Assembly (NCBI GenBank): GCA_964613675.1
Contig: CAZTIH010000019.1
Location: 1-31,480, forward strand
Length of the DNA: 31,480 nt
DNA from: DAIUCA01 sp964613675
GTDB lineage: Bacteria > Pseudomonadota > Gammaproteobacteria > Competibacterales > Competibacteraceae
Reading direction: 5' to 3'
Part shown: positions 24,134 through 31,480 of the stretch, one piece after another
How positions within the stretch are numbered: the first letter of the stretch is position 1
Layout of the letters: each line of letters opens with the position of its first letter
The notes under the pieces: generated by a model
Databases searched by the model: none
The model's input: only the letters and a program-made list of their open reading frames with translations
Told to the model about the DNA's origin: nothing
Position numbers and translations under genes: made by a program

Positions 24134-27100
24134 ATGTTGCCTGTCAATCTGATGGCGCTCACGTCATCCGTAGAGACGGTTTCGCGGGCGCCCGACCCAG
24201 CGACTTCGGAAATTACTTCGGAATCGTCGTCTCAGTCTTGGGAGCGCCAATCTACTGTCGCACCCGCACCGCAAGGTCATTCCGCCAAAATACCGTCAGC
24301 ACCTACCCCCAATCGTGAAGGGGCTACCCCGCGTTTTGGAGACTGGTTGTCGCAGGTCGATGATCGAGCCGTGAAGGCGGCGTTGGCCAGGAACGGGGTT
24401 GTTGCTCCTCCAACCCATTCGGTTCCAACTGAATCGCTGGCTTCCTCACCTTCAAGGGTAGATGTGCAGAATCCGTCCGAAGCAATCGAAGCAACCACAG
24501 AGGTGGTTACCGATTCGGAGATTTCGGAAGGTAAGCCGTTAACAGATCGTGAGACCTTGTCTGAAGGGGGGAGCCAAATGACCTCCCTTTCGAGTGCAAA
24601 TCGGTCTTTTGCGCTATATCGGCAGCGAATTACGGGGGCAGCGGCTCAAACACCCGTTCAGACGGTTCAGACCCAGCACTTTGAATCGGAACCCATGCAG
24701 TTTGAGACATCGCGTACAGCATCTGAACCCGTGAAATTCACTGATTTTGCAGACGAAAAAGAATCCGTGGAACAACAGGTGGAGATTCCACTAGTTCTGA
24801 ATGAGGTCGAGCGGCCTGTTGTAGAACCGCCTTTGGGGACACCCGTTAATGTCGCGCTTAAACCCGAGAGTGAATTGCGACAAACCGCATTTTCTGAAGC
24901 AAAACCGTCGGTTAACGCAACGGATGCCTTGAAAGTTCAATCTTCACCCCCAGCCACATTGAGTTCGTCACCGTCACCATTGCAGGACATGCGGGGAGTA
25001 AAATCGGGGGTACTGTCTCCCGTAGAACAGAATCCGCCAGCCGATACGAGCACAATCGTCCAGCCCAAGCCCGCGTTAGCGCCGTTACGAAGCGAAGGAT
25101 CTGACAATGACACCGTGCAAGTGACGGAAAAGCCGTTGTTACAACCGATGGTGCAGAAGGCACCGACAGGACTTGCCGACAATGACGCCGTGCAAGTGAC
25201 AGAAAAGCCGTCGATACAACCGATGGTGCAGAAGGCACCGACAGGACTTGCCGACAATGACGCCGTGCANNNNNNNNNNNNNNNNNNNNNNNNNNNNNNN
25301 NNNNNNNNNNNNNNNNNNNNNNNNNNNNNNNNNNNNNNNNNNNNNNNNNNNNNNNNNNNNNNNNNNNNNGACGCCGTGCAAGTGACAGAAAAGCCGTCGA
25401 TACAACCGATGGTGCAGAAGGCGCCGACAGGACTTGCCGACAATGACACCGTGCAAGTGACAGAAAAGTCGTCGTTACAACCGATGGTGCAGAAGGCGCA
25501 GAAAGGGTTTGCCGACAATGACGCCGTGCAAGTGACAGAAAAGCCGTCGATACAACCGATGGTGCAGAAGGCGCAGAAAGGGCTTTCCGACAATGACGCC
25601 GTGCAAGGAACAGAAAAGCCGTCAATTGCAACTTCTGAAGCTTCATTATCCGCCGATAAAATTCGGTTAGCAGCGATGTCGGAGCGCCCTAAAACCTCTC
25701 CTGTATATGATGAACAGTCAACCGAATTGCAAACACCGCCGCCTAGACCGAGTAACTCCTCTTCTGTTGAGGTTAGATCGTCGATAGACGACCGCACTTA
25801 TCAAGTTTCAACGGCTTCCCTTTCGCCTCGAATCCCCGTCTCAAACGAGGAGCATCAGCAAAAATCGGCTGCTATAGATACGACTAAAGCCGGTACAGCA
25901 CCCGTGCGTTCAAACTATCAGCGTCTGATGGAACCCCCGATCTTTGAGAAAACGGAGGATGTTTCTACATCAAAAAATTCTGATGTGAAATCGTCGTTGG
26001 CTACTGCCGTGCCATCGGCAAGCGGTTTACGCGCTGAGGAAACGACTGCGCCTGTCATTTCCGCTTCCATCACCCCGAAAGCTAAGGGTGATCCCCAAAG
26101 TCTTGCCGATAGATCCACAGTTCCCGTTCCGAATCAGAATCGCATTTTTCCAAATGAGGGAGATCGCGAACTGATGCCTCGCAGCTTGGGTTCTGCAACC
26201 CTGCCTACCGCCAAAGCGACCCCTGCGACGAGTTCTGCGTTGCTCACGAATGCCGATAGCGATAGCGAAAGTGCCGAATCTTTGACGCTCATGTCTGAAG
26301 GGGGGAAACCCGCGACGGCAATCTCTCAAAATCGTCCACGAGATTCAGAATCGTCGGTAAAAGTGCTGCAAAATCAAGCGCGATTAGTGGGGCGAGGGGA
26401 TGAAGTAGAGGCTGATTATTTACCTCGCGAACCGTCATCTGCGAGTCGATTACCGCCAGTCTCCACGACGCCTCCCTCTGCGGCCCCCATCGTCTCTTCG
26501 GTTGCCGATCTTCTGAAGCCGCTCACGCCGAAGTCAGAAACGCGGGTCACTCCCGAAAAAACCTCACTCTCCAGAACTGCCTCGTTATCCTCAACGGTGG
26601 ATATACCGCTTGCGGCGCGTCCTAGCCTGATTTCTTCACTGCCCGCGCCCGTTGTTCTGCAAGATGAAGGGAATCGCTTTGGGGCGGCTTCTACATTTAC
26701 GCCGCTGCCCCTACCGACGTCCTCGGTTCCCGTTTCCCTCCCTGCACCCACCTCGGTTTCGCAGATTCCACCGCCCTCTGATGAGTCGATCACTGCATCT
26801 GCGCTGATGGAGTTTGGCGATGAATTTACGACGAATTTGTGGCAGGAACGGCAATTTAGTCGAAGTTTACAGCGCAAAGAGGGGGCGTTTTCATTGCGTT
26901 CAAATGAACTGGGTTCCCAGCACACTCAAACTTCGACTTCGACGATTTCCCCTTCCACCTTGTCGGCGACCTCCCCTACTTCCTCGATAGCGACCTCGTC
27001 GTCTTCAACCAACGCAAATGCGGTCAATGCGTCGCCGTTGTCCGTACTCACCGCCTCAAACCCGCAAATTTCTGCACAACTGGCCCAACGGCTCGTACAA

Positions 27101-27478
27101 CTCGTGCAGCAGGGACAAGAACAGGCTTCGTTACGGATTGATCCCCCGGAGTTGGGGCCGCTTGAACTGAAGATTCGGTTGGCTCAAGACCAACTCGACG
27201 TGCAGTTCATCGCGCACGACGCCCTTGTACGGGAACGGGTACAGGATTCATTGCCACGATTACGCGATCTGTTGAACCAGCAGGGGTTTAATTTGGCGGA
27301 TGCCAATGTCGCCGACTCTGGAGGACAATCAAGTGCTTTCCAGCAATCCAACGGGTTTGCCCGCCAACAGGAGGCGCCAAAATCTTCAGACTCGACGGGA
27401 AAAACGTCAGTAGAAACCCCATTGCCGCAGGGCGTCAAATCTTCGACGAATGCAGGGCGTCTTCATCGGTACGTTTAG
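24134..27478 (+). CDS. fliK: Very large flagellar hook-length control protein FliK with internal tandem repeats
   Basis: Secreted ruler protein that sets hook length and switches export specificity. It has 1,114 codons as given, including 100 N at 25270-25369; most FliK proteins have about 375-500 residues. The start is the ATG at 24134, nine bases after GGAG and one base after the fliJ stop. The long N-terminal part is Ser/Thr/Pro/Glu-rich and looks disordered. From residue 324 it holds tandem 25-residue units (DNDAVQVTEKPSIQPMVQKA plus five more residues), several nearly identical in DNA. The C-terminal Flg_hook domain (about 976-1060) is clear: SLRIDPPELGPLELKIRL then VRERVQDSLPRLRDLLNQQG. 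A strong sigma-54 promoter for fliL follows the gene. Confidence 0.92.
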   Translation: MLPVNLMALTSSVETVSRAPDPATSEITSESSSQSWERQSTVAPAPQGHSAKIPSAPTPNREGATPRFGDWLSQVDDRAVKAALARNGVVAPPTHSVPTESLASSPSRVDVQNPSEAIEATTEVVTDSEISEGKPLTDRETLSEGGSQMTSLSSANRSFALYRQRITGAAAQTPVQTVQTQHFESEPMQFETSRTASEPVKFTDFADEKESVEQQVEIPLVLNEVERPVVEPPLGTPVNVALKPESELRQTAFSEAKPSVNATDALKVQSSPPATLSSSPSPLQDMRGVKSGVLSPVEQNPPADTSTIVQPKPALAPLRSEGSDNDTVQVTEKPLLQPMVQKAPTGLADNDAVQVTEKPSIQPMVQKAPTGLADNDAVXXXXXXXXXXXXXXXXXXXXXXXXXXXXXXXXXXDAVQVTEKPSIQPMVQKAPTGLADNDTVQVTEKSSLQPMVQKAQKGFADNDAVQVTEKPSIQPMVQKAQKGLSDNDAVQGTEKPSIATSEASLSADKIRLAAMSERPKTSPVYDEQSTELQTPPPRPSNSSSVEVRSSIDDRTYQVSTASLSPRIPVSNEEHQQKSAAIDTTKAGTAPVRSNYQRLMEPPIFEKTEDVSTSKNSDVKSSLATAVPSASGLRAEETTAPVISASITPKAKGDPQSLADRSTVPVPNQNRIFPNEGDRELMPRSLGSATLPTAKATPATSSALLTNADSDSESAESLTLMSEGGKPATAISQNRPRDSESSVKVLQNQARLVGRGDEVEADYLPREPSSASRLPPVSTTPPSAAPIVSSVADLLKPLTPKSETRVTPEKTSLSRTASLSSTVDIPLAARPSLISSLPAPVVLQDEGNRFGAASTFTPLPLPTSSVPVSLPAPTSVSQIPPPSDESITASALMEFGDEFTTNLWQERQFSRSLQRKEGAFSLRSNELGSQHTQTSTSTISPSTLSATSPTSSIATSSSSTNANAVNASPLSVLTASNPQISAQLAQRLVQLVQQGQEQASLRIDPPELGPLELKIRLAQDQLDVQFIAHDALVRERVQDSLPRLRDLLNQQGFNLADANVADSGGQSSAFQQSNGFARQQEAPKSSDSTGKTSVETPLPQGVKSSTNAGRLHRYV
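25103..25627 (+). repeat. 75-bp in-frame tandem repeat array in fliK
   Basis: Units of exactly 75 bases (25 codons) start at 25103, 25178, 25253, then after the N run at 25364 (inferred), 25439, 25514 and 25589 (last one degenerate). Neighbouring units differ by only a few bases. The gap of 100 N does not fit the 75-base period: 64, 139 or 214 would keep register, so the copy number is unknown. There are no unrelated spacers, so this is not a CRISPR. Confidence 0.95.
25270..25369. other. Assembly gap (100 N) in the fliK repeat
   Basis: A run of exactly 100 N, the usual placeholder for an unknown distance. It lies within near-identical repeats that short reads cannot span. Confidence 0.95.
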
Positions 27479-27529
27479 TGCCAAATTGTTGACAGTTGGC
27501 TTAACTATTTGAAGTTAAAAGTAAAAATG

Positions 27530-27560
27530 AATGGCCCTTTGTTTGCAGCGGGGGGCCATT
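27530..27560 (+). repeat. Inverted repeat overlapping the fliL promoter
   Basis: AATGGCCC (27530-27537) is the perfect reverse complement of GGGCCATT (27553-27560), with 15 bases between. The left arm covers the -24 element and the right arm lies at the expected transcription start. There is no T run after it, so it is not a normal terminator. It could be a binding-site dyad or a 5'-end hairpin. Confidence 0.6.
27532..27547 (+). promoter_or_regulatory. Sigma-54 promoter of fliLMNOP
   Basis: TGGCCC-TTTGT-TTGCA is a near-consensus -24/-12 element, with GG (27533-27534) and GC (27545-27546) ten bases apart. It is in the only sizeable gap of the flagellar cluster after fliE (110 bases). The expected start of transcription is near 27558, about 30 bases before the fliL start. 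Confidence 0.85.
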
Positions 27561-27588
27561 ACTTATATTTGGAAGTGAGGTTGTGGTC

Positions 27589-28071
27589 GTGAAAATCGTG
27601 ATGATTATTGTGGGCGTACTATTGCTGTTGGTGTTAGCGGTTGGAGGCACCCTATTTTTTGTGTTGTCGCCCGGTTCTCAACAAGGCGCCACAGTAGCAC
27701 CCGACGGGAATATCGTTGCGCCGCCGAGACCTTTGGGGCCGCCGCTTTATGTTTCCCTCGACCCGCCTTTTTTGATGAACTTCGATGACCGTGGGTCACT
27801 GCGTTATTTGCAAGTCAACATTTCAGTGATGACCCGCGAAAACAGAGTTGCCGAAGCCCTCAATAGCATCAAACCGCGGTTACGGAACGATCTTTTAGAA
27901 CTCTTTGCCCGCCAAAACTTTAACCAAATCACCGGACCCGAAGGGATGGCCAATGGAATGGAACTCTTACGCAACCTCGCTTCTGAAGCTCTTCAAAACG
28001 CCCTCGCCACAGAAATAGGCGTAAATGATGGCATTGAAGCGGTTTATTTCACTAGTTTTGTCATGCAGTAA
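27589..28071 (+). CDS. fliL: Flagellar basal body-associated protein FliL
   Basis: A 160-residue single-pass inner-membrane protein that sits around the stator and supports torque. The start is GTG at 27589, eight bases after GAGG; a GTG two codons earlier is too close to that site. The helix spans about residues 2-26 (IVMIIVGVLLLLVLAVGGTL). A proline-rich linker follows, then the periplasmic domain: PLYVSLDPPFLMNFDDRGSL, YLQVNISVMTRENRVAEALN, and IKPRLRNDLLELFARQNFNQ. The C-terminal end is VYFTSFVMQ, the usual FliL finish. It is the first gene behind its own sigma-54 promoter. Confidence 0.94.
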   Translation: MKIVMIIVGVLLLLVLAVGGTLFFVLSPGSQQGATVAPDGNIVAPPRPLGPPLYVSLDPPFLMNFDDRGSLRYLQVNISVMTRENRVAEALNSIKPRLRNDLLELFARQNFNQITGPEGMANGMELLRNLASEALQNALATEIGVNDGIEAVYFTSFVMQ

Positions 28072-28077
28072 GCCGCC

Positions 28078-29067
28078 ATGATCGTGGAACAGCTCCTCAC
28101 CCCCGAAGAATTGCACGCTTTACTCTCGCAGCCCGAACTGCCCGTTCATCAAGAGCTAGATGGCGCCCCGCGTCCCTACGCCCTCGTCAGTCCCGAAAAC
28201 GGTTTTGCCCCCCTCATGCCCGTGATCGAGAGCATTCACGAACGGTTTGCGCATCGATTGCAGATTGCGTTATTTGAACTGTTGCGCCTCGATGTCGAAG
28301 TCATTCCCGACAAACCGAGATTGATGGGGTGCCCCGATTTCATCACCAGTATGCGCAGCCCCTGTAGCATGACGCTGCTCCAAATGGATCCCTTAGATGG
28401 TCCGGCCGTGTGGGCTATGGAACGGGAGTTTGTGTTTTACGCGGTGGACGTGTTTTTTGGCGGGAGCGGTCGCAGCATTACGCCCCTCAGCGAAAACGAT
28501 TTTTCGGGGGTTGAACTCCGCATGGCGCAGCGTTTAGGTATGGCCTGCACTGCGTCCCTGGAAGCTGCTTGGAAGCCGTATCATCCTTTGAGCATTCGTG
28601 CGGTGGGCCACGAAACCCGTCCACGATTTCTGACAGCACTGAACCCTTCTCAGACCTTGGTCTGTTGCACGGTGATTTGTCGCTGGTCACAGGTGGAAGT
28701 GAAGGGCCATATAGTCATTCCCCTCGCGGCCATCGAACCCGTTCGTACCCCATTGAAACGCTCGCTTGACCAAGATCGTCCCAGTCCCGACCCCCAGTTG
28801 CGCAAAAAGCTACGGGATCGCGTGAAAGATAGCCCTGTCGATGTGCGTTGCATCCTGGCACAAACCCAACTTTCGGTGCGCGAACTCCTAAATCTCAGTG
28901 TTGGGGATGTCATTACGATGGATATTCCGCCGCTGGCTCAATTGGAAGTGAGTGGCGTGCCTTTGGTACGGGGGCGCTGTGGAATTGCGCGGGGATGGCG
29001 AGCGGTAGCGATTGAAGAAACTTATTTGCAAACCCCCAGTGAAGAAGTCGAGGCCCTGTCAGCATGA
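28078..29067 (+). CDS. fliM: Flagellar motor switch protein FliM
   Basis: A 329-residue C-ring protein that binds CheY-P and FliG. The N-terminal CheY-binding peptide is recognisable but altered: LTPEELHALL against the usual LSQxEIDALL, so the conserved Asp is His. The middle domain includes GFAPLMPVIESIHERFAHRL (FliG contact side), DPLDGPAVWAMEREFVFYAV, FFGGSGR (GGxG loop) and FSGVELRMAQRLG. The C-terminal SpoA domain has VDVRCILAQTQLSVRELLNL and GDVITMD. The start is the ATG at 28078, six bases after the fliL stop, with no clear ribosome site; coupling to fliL is likely. Its stop overlaps the fliN start. Confidence 0.94.
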   Translation: MIVEQLLTPEELHALLSQPELPVHQELDGAPRPYALVSPENGFAPLMPVIESIHERFAHRLQIALFELLRLDVEVIPDKPRLMGCPDFITSMRSPCSMTLLQMDPLDGPAVWAMEREFVFYAVDVFFGGSGRSITPLSENDFSGVELRMAQRLGMACTASLEAAWKPYHPLSIRAVGHETRPRFLTALNPSQTLVCCTVICRWSQVEVKGHIVIPLAAIEPVRTPLKRSLDQDRPSPDPQLRKKLRDRVKDSPVDVRCILAQTQLSVRELLNLSVGDVITMDIPPLAQLEVSGVPLVRGRCGIARGWRAVAIEETYLQTPSEEVEALSA

Positions 29068-29450
29068 ACGCATTAAGCGATGAAATTGAAGAAGAGGCGG
29101 TCGGTGTTGCCGCTGCCCCCAATGTCGCAGACGAAAATTCGGCCTCCGAATTTCTCGATCAAGATCTCGACGATGAAGGTGAGCACTCTCCCCTAGAACG
29201 GTTGCAAGTCGTTCTCGATATTCCGATACAGCTCTCCATGGAACTTGGCCGCACGCGCATGAGCATTCGCCAGTTGATGCAGCTCACAAGGGGGTCAGTC
29301 GTCAAGCTCGACCAGCCCGCCGGAGAACCTTTAGACATTTTAGTGAACGGGTGCTTGGTGGCGCGCGGGGAAGTGGTGGTGGTCAATGATCGCTACGGGG
29401 TACGGATTACGGACATCGTGAGCCAGGCGGAACGGGTACGGCGGTTGTGA
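29064..29450 (+). CDS. fliN: Flagellar motor switch protein FliN
   Basis: A 128-residue C-ring protein. An acidic, probably flexible N-terminal half (EEEAVG, DQDLDDEGEH) leads into a clear SpoA domain: LQVVLDIPIQLSMELGRTRM, IRQLMQLTRGSVVKLDQPAG, EPLDILVNGCLVARGEVVVV and YGVRITDIVSQAERVRRL. The ATG overlaps the fliM stop by four bases, and its stop overlaps the fliO GTG by four bases. The length fits the longer FliN type of gammaproteobacteria. Confidence 0.97.
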   Translation: MNALSDEIEEEAVGVAAAPNVADENSASEFLDQDLDDEGEHSPLERLQVVLDIPIQLSMELGRTRMSIRQLMQLTRGSVVKLDQPAGEPLDILVNGCLVARGEVVVVNDRYGVRITDIVSQAERVRRL

Positions 29451-29797
29451 TCGAAGTGGCTGTGGCCCAAACCGCCACCGGGGTCGATTTATTGTCCCCT
29501 GCATTGGTATGGCGATCAGTGGGCAGTCTCGCCGTCGTCCTGGGGGCGCTCGTCGTTTTTTTGTGGCTATTGAAAAGGTTCACCCCTTTAGCGGGGCACG
29601 AATCCCTACATTTAGTCGCGGCGTTGTCGATTGGGCCACGGGAACGGTTGCTTCTCATTGAGGTACAGGGCGAGCGGCTGTTAATTGGGGCAACGCCGCA
29701 ACATATCCAATTAATTCATCACTTTTCTGCGGCCGTGTCTCCTCCGTTCACCGTTCCCGACCCGCTTCGGGATCCTCCTTTAGCGGGCGATCAATGA
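29447..29797 (+). CDS. fliO: Flagellar biosynthesis protein FliO
   Basis: A 116-residue single-pass membrane protein that helps assemble the FliP ring of the export gate. The start is GTG at 29447 (GTGA overlap with fliN). A transmembrane helix lies at about residues 24-43 (VGSLAVVLGALVVFLWLLKR). The cytoplasmic domain follows: LHLVAALSIGPRERLLLIEV then GERLLIGATPQHIQLIHHF, typical of FliO/FliZ. The proline-rich tail overlaps the fliP start by four bases. Confidence 0.92.
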   Translation: MIEVAVAQTATGVDLLSPALVWRSVGSLAVVLGALVVFLWLLKRFTPLAGHESLHLVAALSIGPRERLLLIEVQGERLLIGATPQHIQLIHHFSAAVSPPFTVPDPLRDPPLAGDQ

Positions 29798-30543
29798 ATC
29801 GCCTTTTTTTTGGGTTGGGGATGTTCGTGGTGATGGGGGGCGTGACCGTCGCTGTTGCCCAACCCGAATTACCCATCCTCAGTTTGCGTCCCGAAGAAGA
29901 CGGCAGCAGCACTTGGTCGATGAGTTTGCAAATCCTCGCGTTGATGACGGGGTTGACGCTGTTGCCGGGGATGATTCTGACGATGACGGCTTTTACGCGG
30001 GTCGTCATCGTGCTGGCGTTGGTGCGACAGGCGTTGGGGACCGCGCAAACGCCTTCCAATCAAGTGATTTCCGCATTAGCGATGTTTTTAACGCTTTTCA
30101 TCATGTCGCCCGTCCTCGAACGCATTTACGAAGATGCGTTGCTGCCTTACCAGCGCGAACAGATTGCATTTGAAGAGGCCATCACGCGGGGGGGGGAACC
30201 GTTACGGCGATTTATGTTGGCCCAAACCCGCGAACAGGATTTGGCTGTATTCGCCCAACTCAGTGGCGTACAGCAATTTGAATCTCCCGAAGCGGTGCCG
30301 TGGAATGCTTTGATCCCGGCGTTCGTCATTAGCGAACTCAAAACCGCTTTCCAGATTGGATTTCTCCTGTTTTTGCCCTTTTTGATCATCGACTTGGTGG
30401 TTGCGAGTGTTTTGATGGCGATGGGGATGATGATGTTGTCGCCTTTAGTGATTTCGCTGCCGTTCAAGCTCATGCTGTTTGTGCTGGTGGACGGCTGGAG
30501 TTTATTGGTGACGACCCTCGCGGCGAGTTTTTATCGGCCCTGA
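29794..30543 (+). CDS. fliP: Flagellar export gate protein FliP
   Basis: A 249-residue core component of the flagellar type III export gate. An N-terminal signal peptide ends near VAVAQP. Then come QILALMTGLTLLPGMILTMT, the signature AFTRVVIVLALVRQALGTAQ, TPSNQVISALAMFLTLFIMS, and the C-terminal PAFVISELKTAFQIGFLLFL, ending in MGMMMLSPLVISLPFKLMLF. All family blocks are intact. Codons for Arg132-Gly133-Gly134-Glu135 form a nine-base G tract. It is the last flagellar gene here; fliQ and fliR do not follow, and the stop is six bases from the convergent mlaF stop. Confidence 0.97.
   Translation: MNRLFFGLGMFVVMGGVTVAVAQPELPILSLRPEEDGSSTWSMSLQILALMTGLTLLPGMILTMTAFTRVVIVLALVRQALGTAQTPSNQVISALAMFLTLFIMSPVLERIYEDALLPYQREQIAFEEAITRGGEPLRRFMLAQTREQDLAVFAQLSGVQQFESPEAVPWNALIPAFVISELKTAFQIGFLLFLPFLIIDLVVASVLMAMGMMMLSPLVISLPFKLMLFVLVDGWSLLVTTLAASFYRP
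30188..30196 (+). repeat. G9 homopolymer inside fliP
   Basis: Nine consecutive G within codons 132-135 of fliP. The loss or gain of one base would truncate FliP. A short homopolymer in fliP of Helicobacter pylori is a known phase-variation switch; here this is only an analogy. Confidence 0.9.
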
Positions 30544-30549
30544 AACACG

Positions 30550-31356
30550 CTATCTCCGCAGTAAATCCGCGAGTAACGGCGTTTCGTTGGCATAGTGGAA
30601 GGGCATCGGGCCATCGGCATCGCCTCGTAAAAATTGTTGAACGGCGTCGTCAGCATGTTGCTGAAGGGCAAGCGGTGTTCCCTGCGCGACAATTCGTCCA
30701 TCCATCAGCAGATAAACGTAGTCGGCAATCGCCAAGGTCTCCTCAACATCATGAGACACAATGACGCTGGTGAGATGGAGCGTGTCGGTGAGTTCTCGAA
30801 TGAGCTTTGCCAACGCGCCGAGGGTGATGGGGTCTTGGCCGGTAAAGGGTTCGTCGAACAGTACCAACCACGGATCCAAGGCCAGGGCGCGTGCTAGAGC
30901 GACTCGCCGTGCCATTCCCCCCGAGAGTTCATTGGGCATTCGTTGTTCGATTCCGCGCAATCCGACCGCTTCGAGTTTGAGCAACACTAGATTACGGATA
31001 TAGCGTTCGGGGAGACGGGTGTGTTCGCGCAATGGGAACGCGATATTCTCAAATACGGTTAAGTCGGTGAATAACGCGCCGCTTTGGAATAAAAGACTCA
31101 TCCCTTTACGAAGTTCAAGGCGTGCTTGGGGGCGGAGGGCGTGAATGTCTTGGCCTTTTACGAAGACTTTGCCTCGTTGAGGTCGCAGGTTCCCCACGAT
31201 GAGGCGTAACAAAGTGGTCTTGCCGATGCCGCTGGGGCCTAAGATTGCCGTGATTCCGCCTTGTGGGATGGTGAAATCGAGATCGTGGAAGATGACGGTT
31301 TTACTGCGGGCGAAGTGCAGTTGATGGGTTGAGATGAGGGCGGGTGAATTGGACAT
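30550..31356 (-). CDS. mlaF: ABC transporter ATP-binding protein, MlaF-like
   Basis: A 268-residue ATPase, the same length as MlaF of the phospholipid/outer-membrane asymmetry transporter. The start is the ATG at 31356 (MSNSPALISTHQLHFARS); the open frame reaches 31425, but that part is not MlaF-like. Walker A is GPSGIGKTTLL, the Q-loop is LLFQSGALFTDLTVFENIAF, the signature LSGGMARRVALARALALDP is the Mla type, and Walker B is LVLFDEPFTGQDP with the switch His in VIVSHDVEETL. The C-terminal VQQFLRGDADGPMPFHY matches the MlaF tail. The gene is convergent with fliP, and no mlaE follows it. A terminator upstream separates it from the next minus-strand gene, so it may be transcribed alone. Confidence 0.92.
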   Translation of the reverse strand: MSNSPALISTHQLHFARSKTVIFHDLDFTIPQGGITAILGPSGIGKTTLLRLIVGNLRPQRGKVFVKGQDIHALRPQARLELRKGMSLLFQSGALFTDLTVFENIAFPLREHTRLPERYIRNLVLLKLEAVGLRGIEQRMPNELSGGMARRVALARALALDPWLVLFDEPFTGQDPITLGALAKLIRELTDTLHLTSVIVSHDVEETLAIADYVYLLMDGRIVAQGTPLALQQHADDAVQQFLRGDADGPMPFHYANETPLLADLLRR

Positions 31357-31426
31357 AGCGTGGCTCAAATCGTCGAGAATGGGTTGAGTGTACGGGCTTT
31401 GAGTGAACCTCCAAGCGGTATCCATT

Positions 31427-31450
31427 AAAAAAGCCCCTGATGACAGGGGC
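31427..31450 (-). terminator. Rho-independent terminator on the minus strand upstream of mlaF
   Basis: A seven-base-pair GC-rich stem, GCCCCTG (31433-31439) with CAGGGGC (31444-31450), and a four-base loop. The six A at 31427-31432 read as a T run on the minus strand. It would end a transcript entering from the right, 70 bases before the mlaF start. Confidence 0.88.
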
Positions 31451-31480
31451 CGCTATTTCCAGACTTCCTAACGGTTGAAG

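Noticed and set aside
25103..25627. CRISPR-like periodic repeats
   Set aside because: The units are contiguous, in frame and 75 bases long with no unique spacers; they are protein-coding repeats of fliK.
24912..25797. Long open frames on the minus strand opposite the fliK repeats
   Set aside because: They mirror the repeat and have no ribosome site, family match or sensible composition; they are shadows of fliK.

Overview
The window looks like chromosomal DNA from a gammaproteobacterium outside the Enterobacterales. Evidence for this is a FleQ/FlrA-type flagellar master regulator next to fliEFGHIJK-LMNOP, sigma-54 (-24/-12) promoter signatures, SohB, a UspE-type tandem stress protein, DUF2333, a VC_2705-type sodium:solute symporter with its DUF4212 partner, and MlaF. 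By eye the base composition is slightly above 50% GC, with heavy use of GGG glycine codons that creates many G/C homopolymers. Three N runs (10, 10 and 100 bases) show a draft scaffold. No species assignment is attempted. No IS element, phage gene, CRISPR array, tRNA or rRNA was seen, and no gene-free stretch exceeds about 220 bases.

Left part (1-2462, minus strand): the start of an ELM1/GtrOC1-family gene, then trpA and trpB. Next (2463-10072, plus strand): a tiny secreted protein, DUF2333, a UspE-like protein with a strong terminator, an unnamed conserved-looking protein, the two-subunit symporter, D-Ala-D-Ala ligase and an atypical Gfo/Idh/MocA oxidoreductase. Then (10106-16521, minus strand): a five-gene unit, sohB - aspartoacylase-like zinc hydrolase - 80-aa membrane ORF - RND adaptor - RND permease. 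Every junction in it overlaps by 1 or 4 bases, so all five are probably translated in a coupled way. This is the best candidate for an undescribed functional system.

Right part (16741-30543, plus strand): flagellar basal-body and export locus. fleQ is followed by fliEFGHIJK behind a sigma-54 promoter at 18218-18233, then fliLMNOP behind a second sigma-54 promoter at 27532-27547. FleQ would activate both with RpoN. FliE/FliF/FliG build the rod junction, MS ring and rotor. FliH/FliI/FliJ are the export ATPase complex. FliK sets hook length. FliL/FliM/FliN are the stator-associated and switch proteins, and FliO/FliP begin the export gate. The operon stops at fliP: fliQ, fliR and flhB are not here. 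FliK is unusually large (over 1,100 residues) and has near-identical 75-bp tandem repeats that broke the assembly. The placeholder N runs in fleQ and fliF are the wrong length, and the one in fliF makes an artificial frameshift. The window ends with a convergent, apparently solitary mlaF-like ATPase gene and a minus-strand terminator upstream of it.
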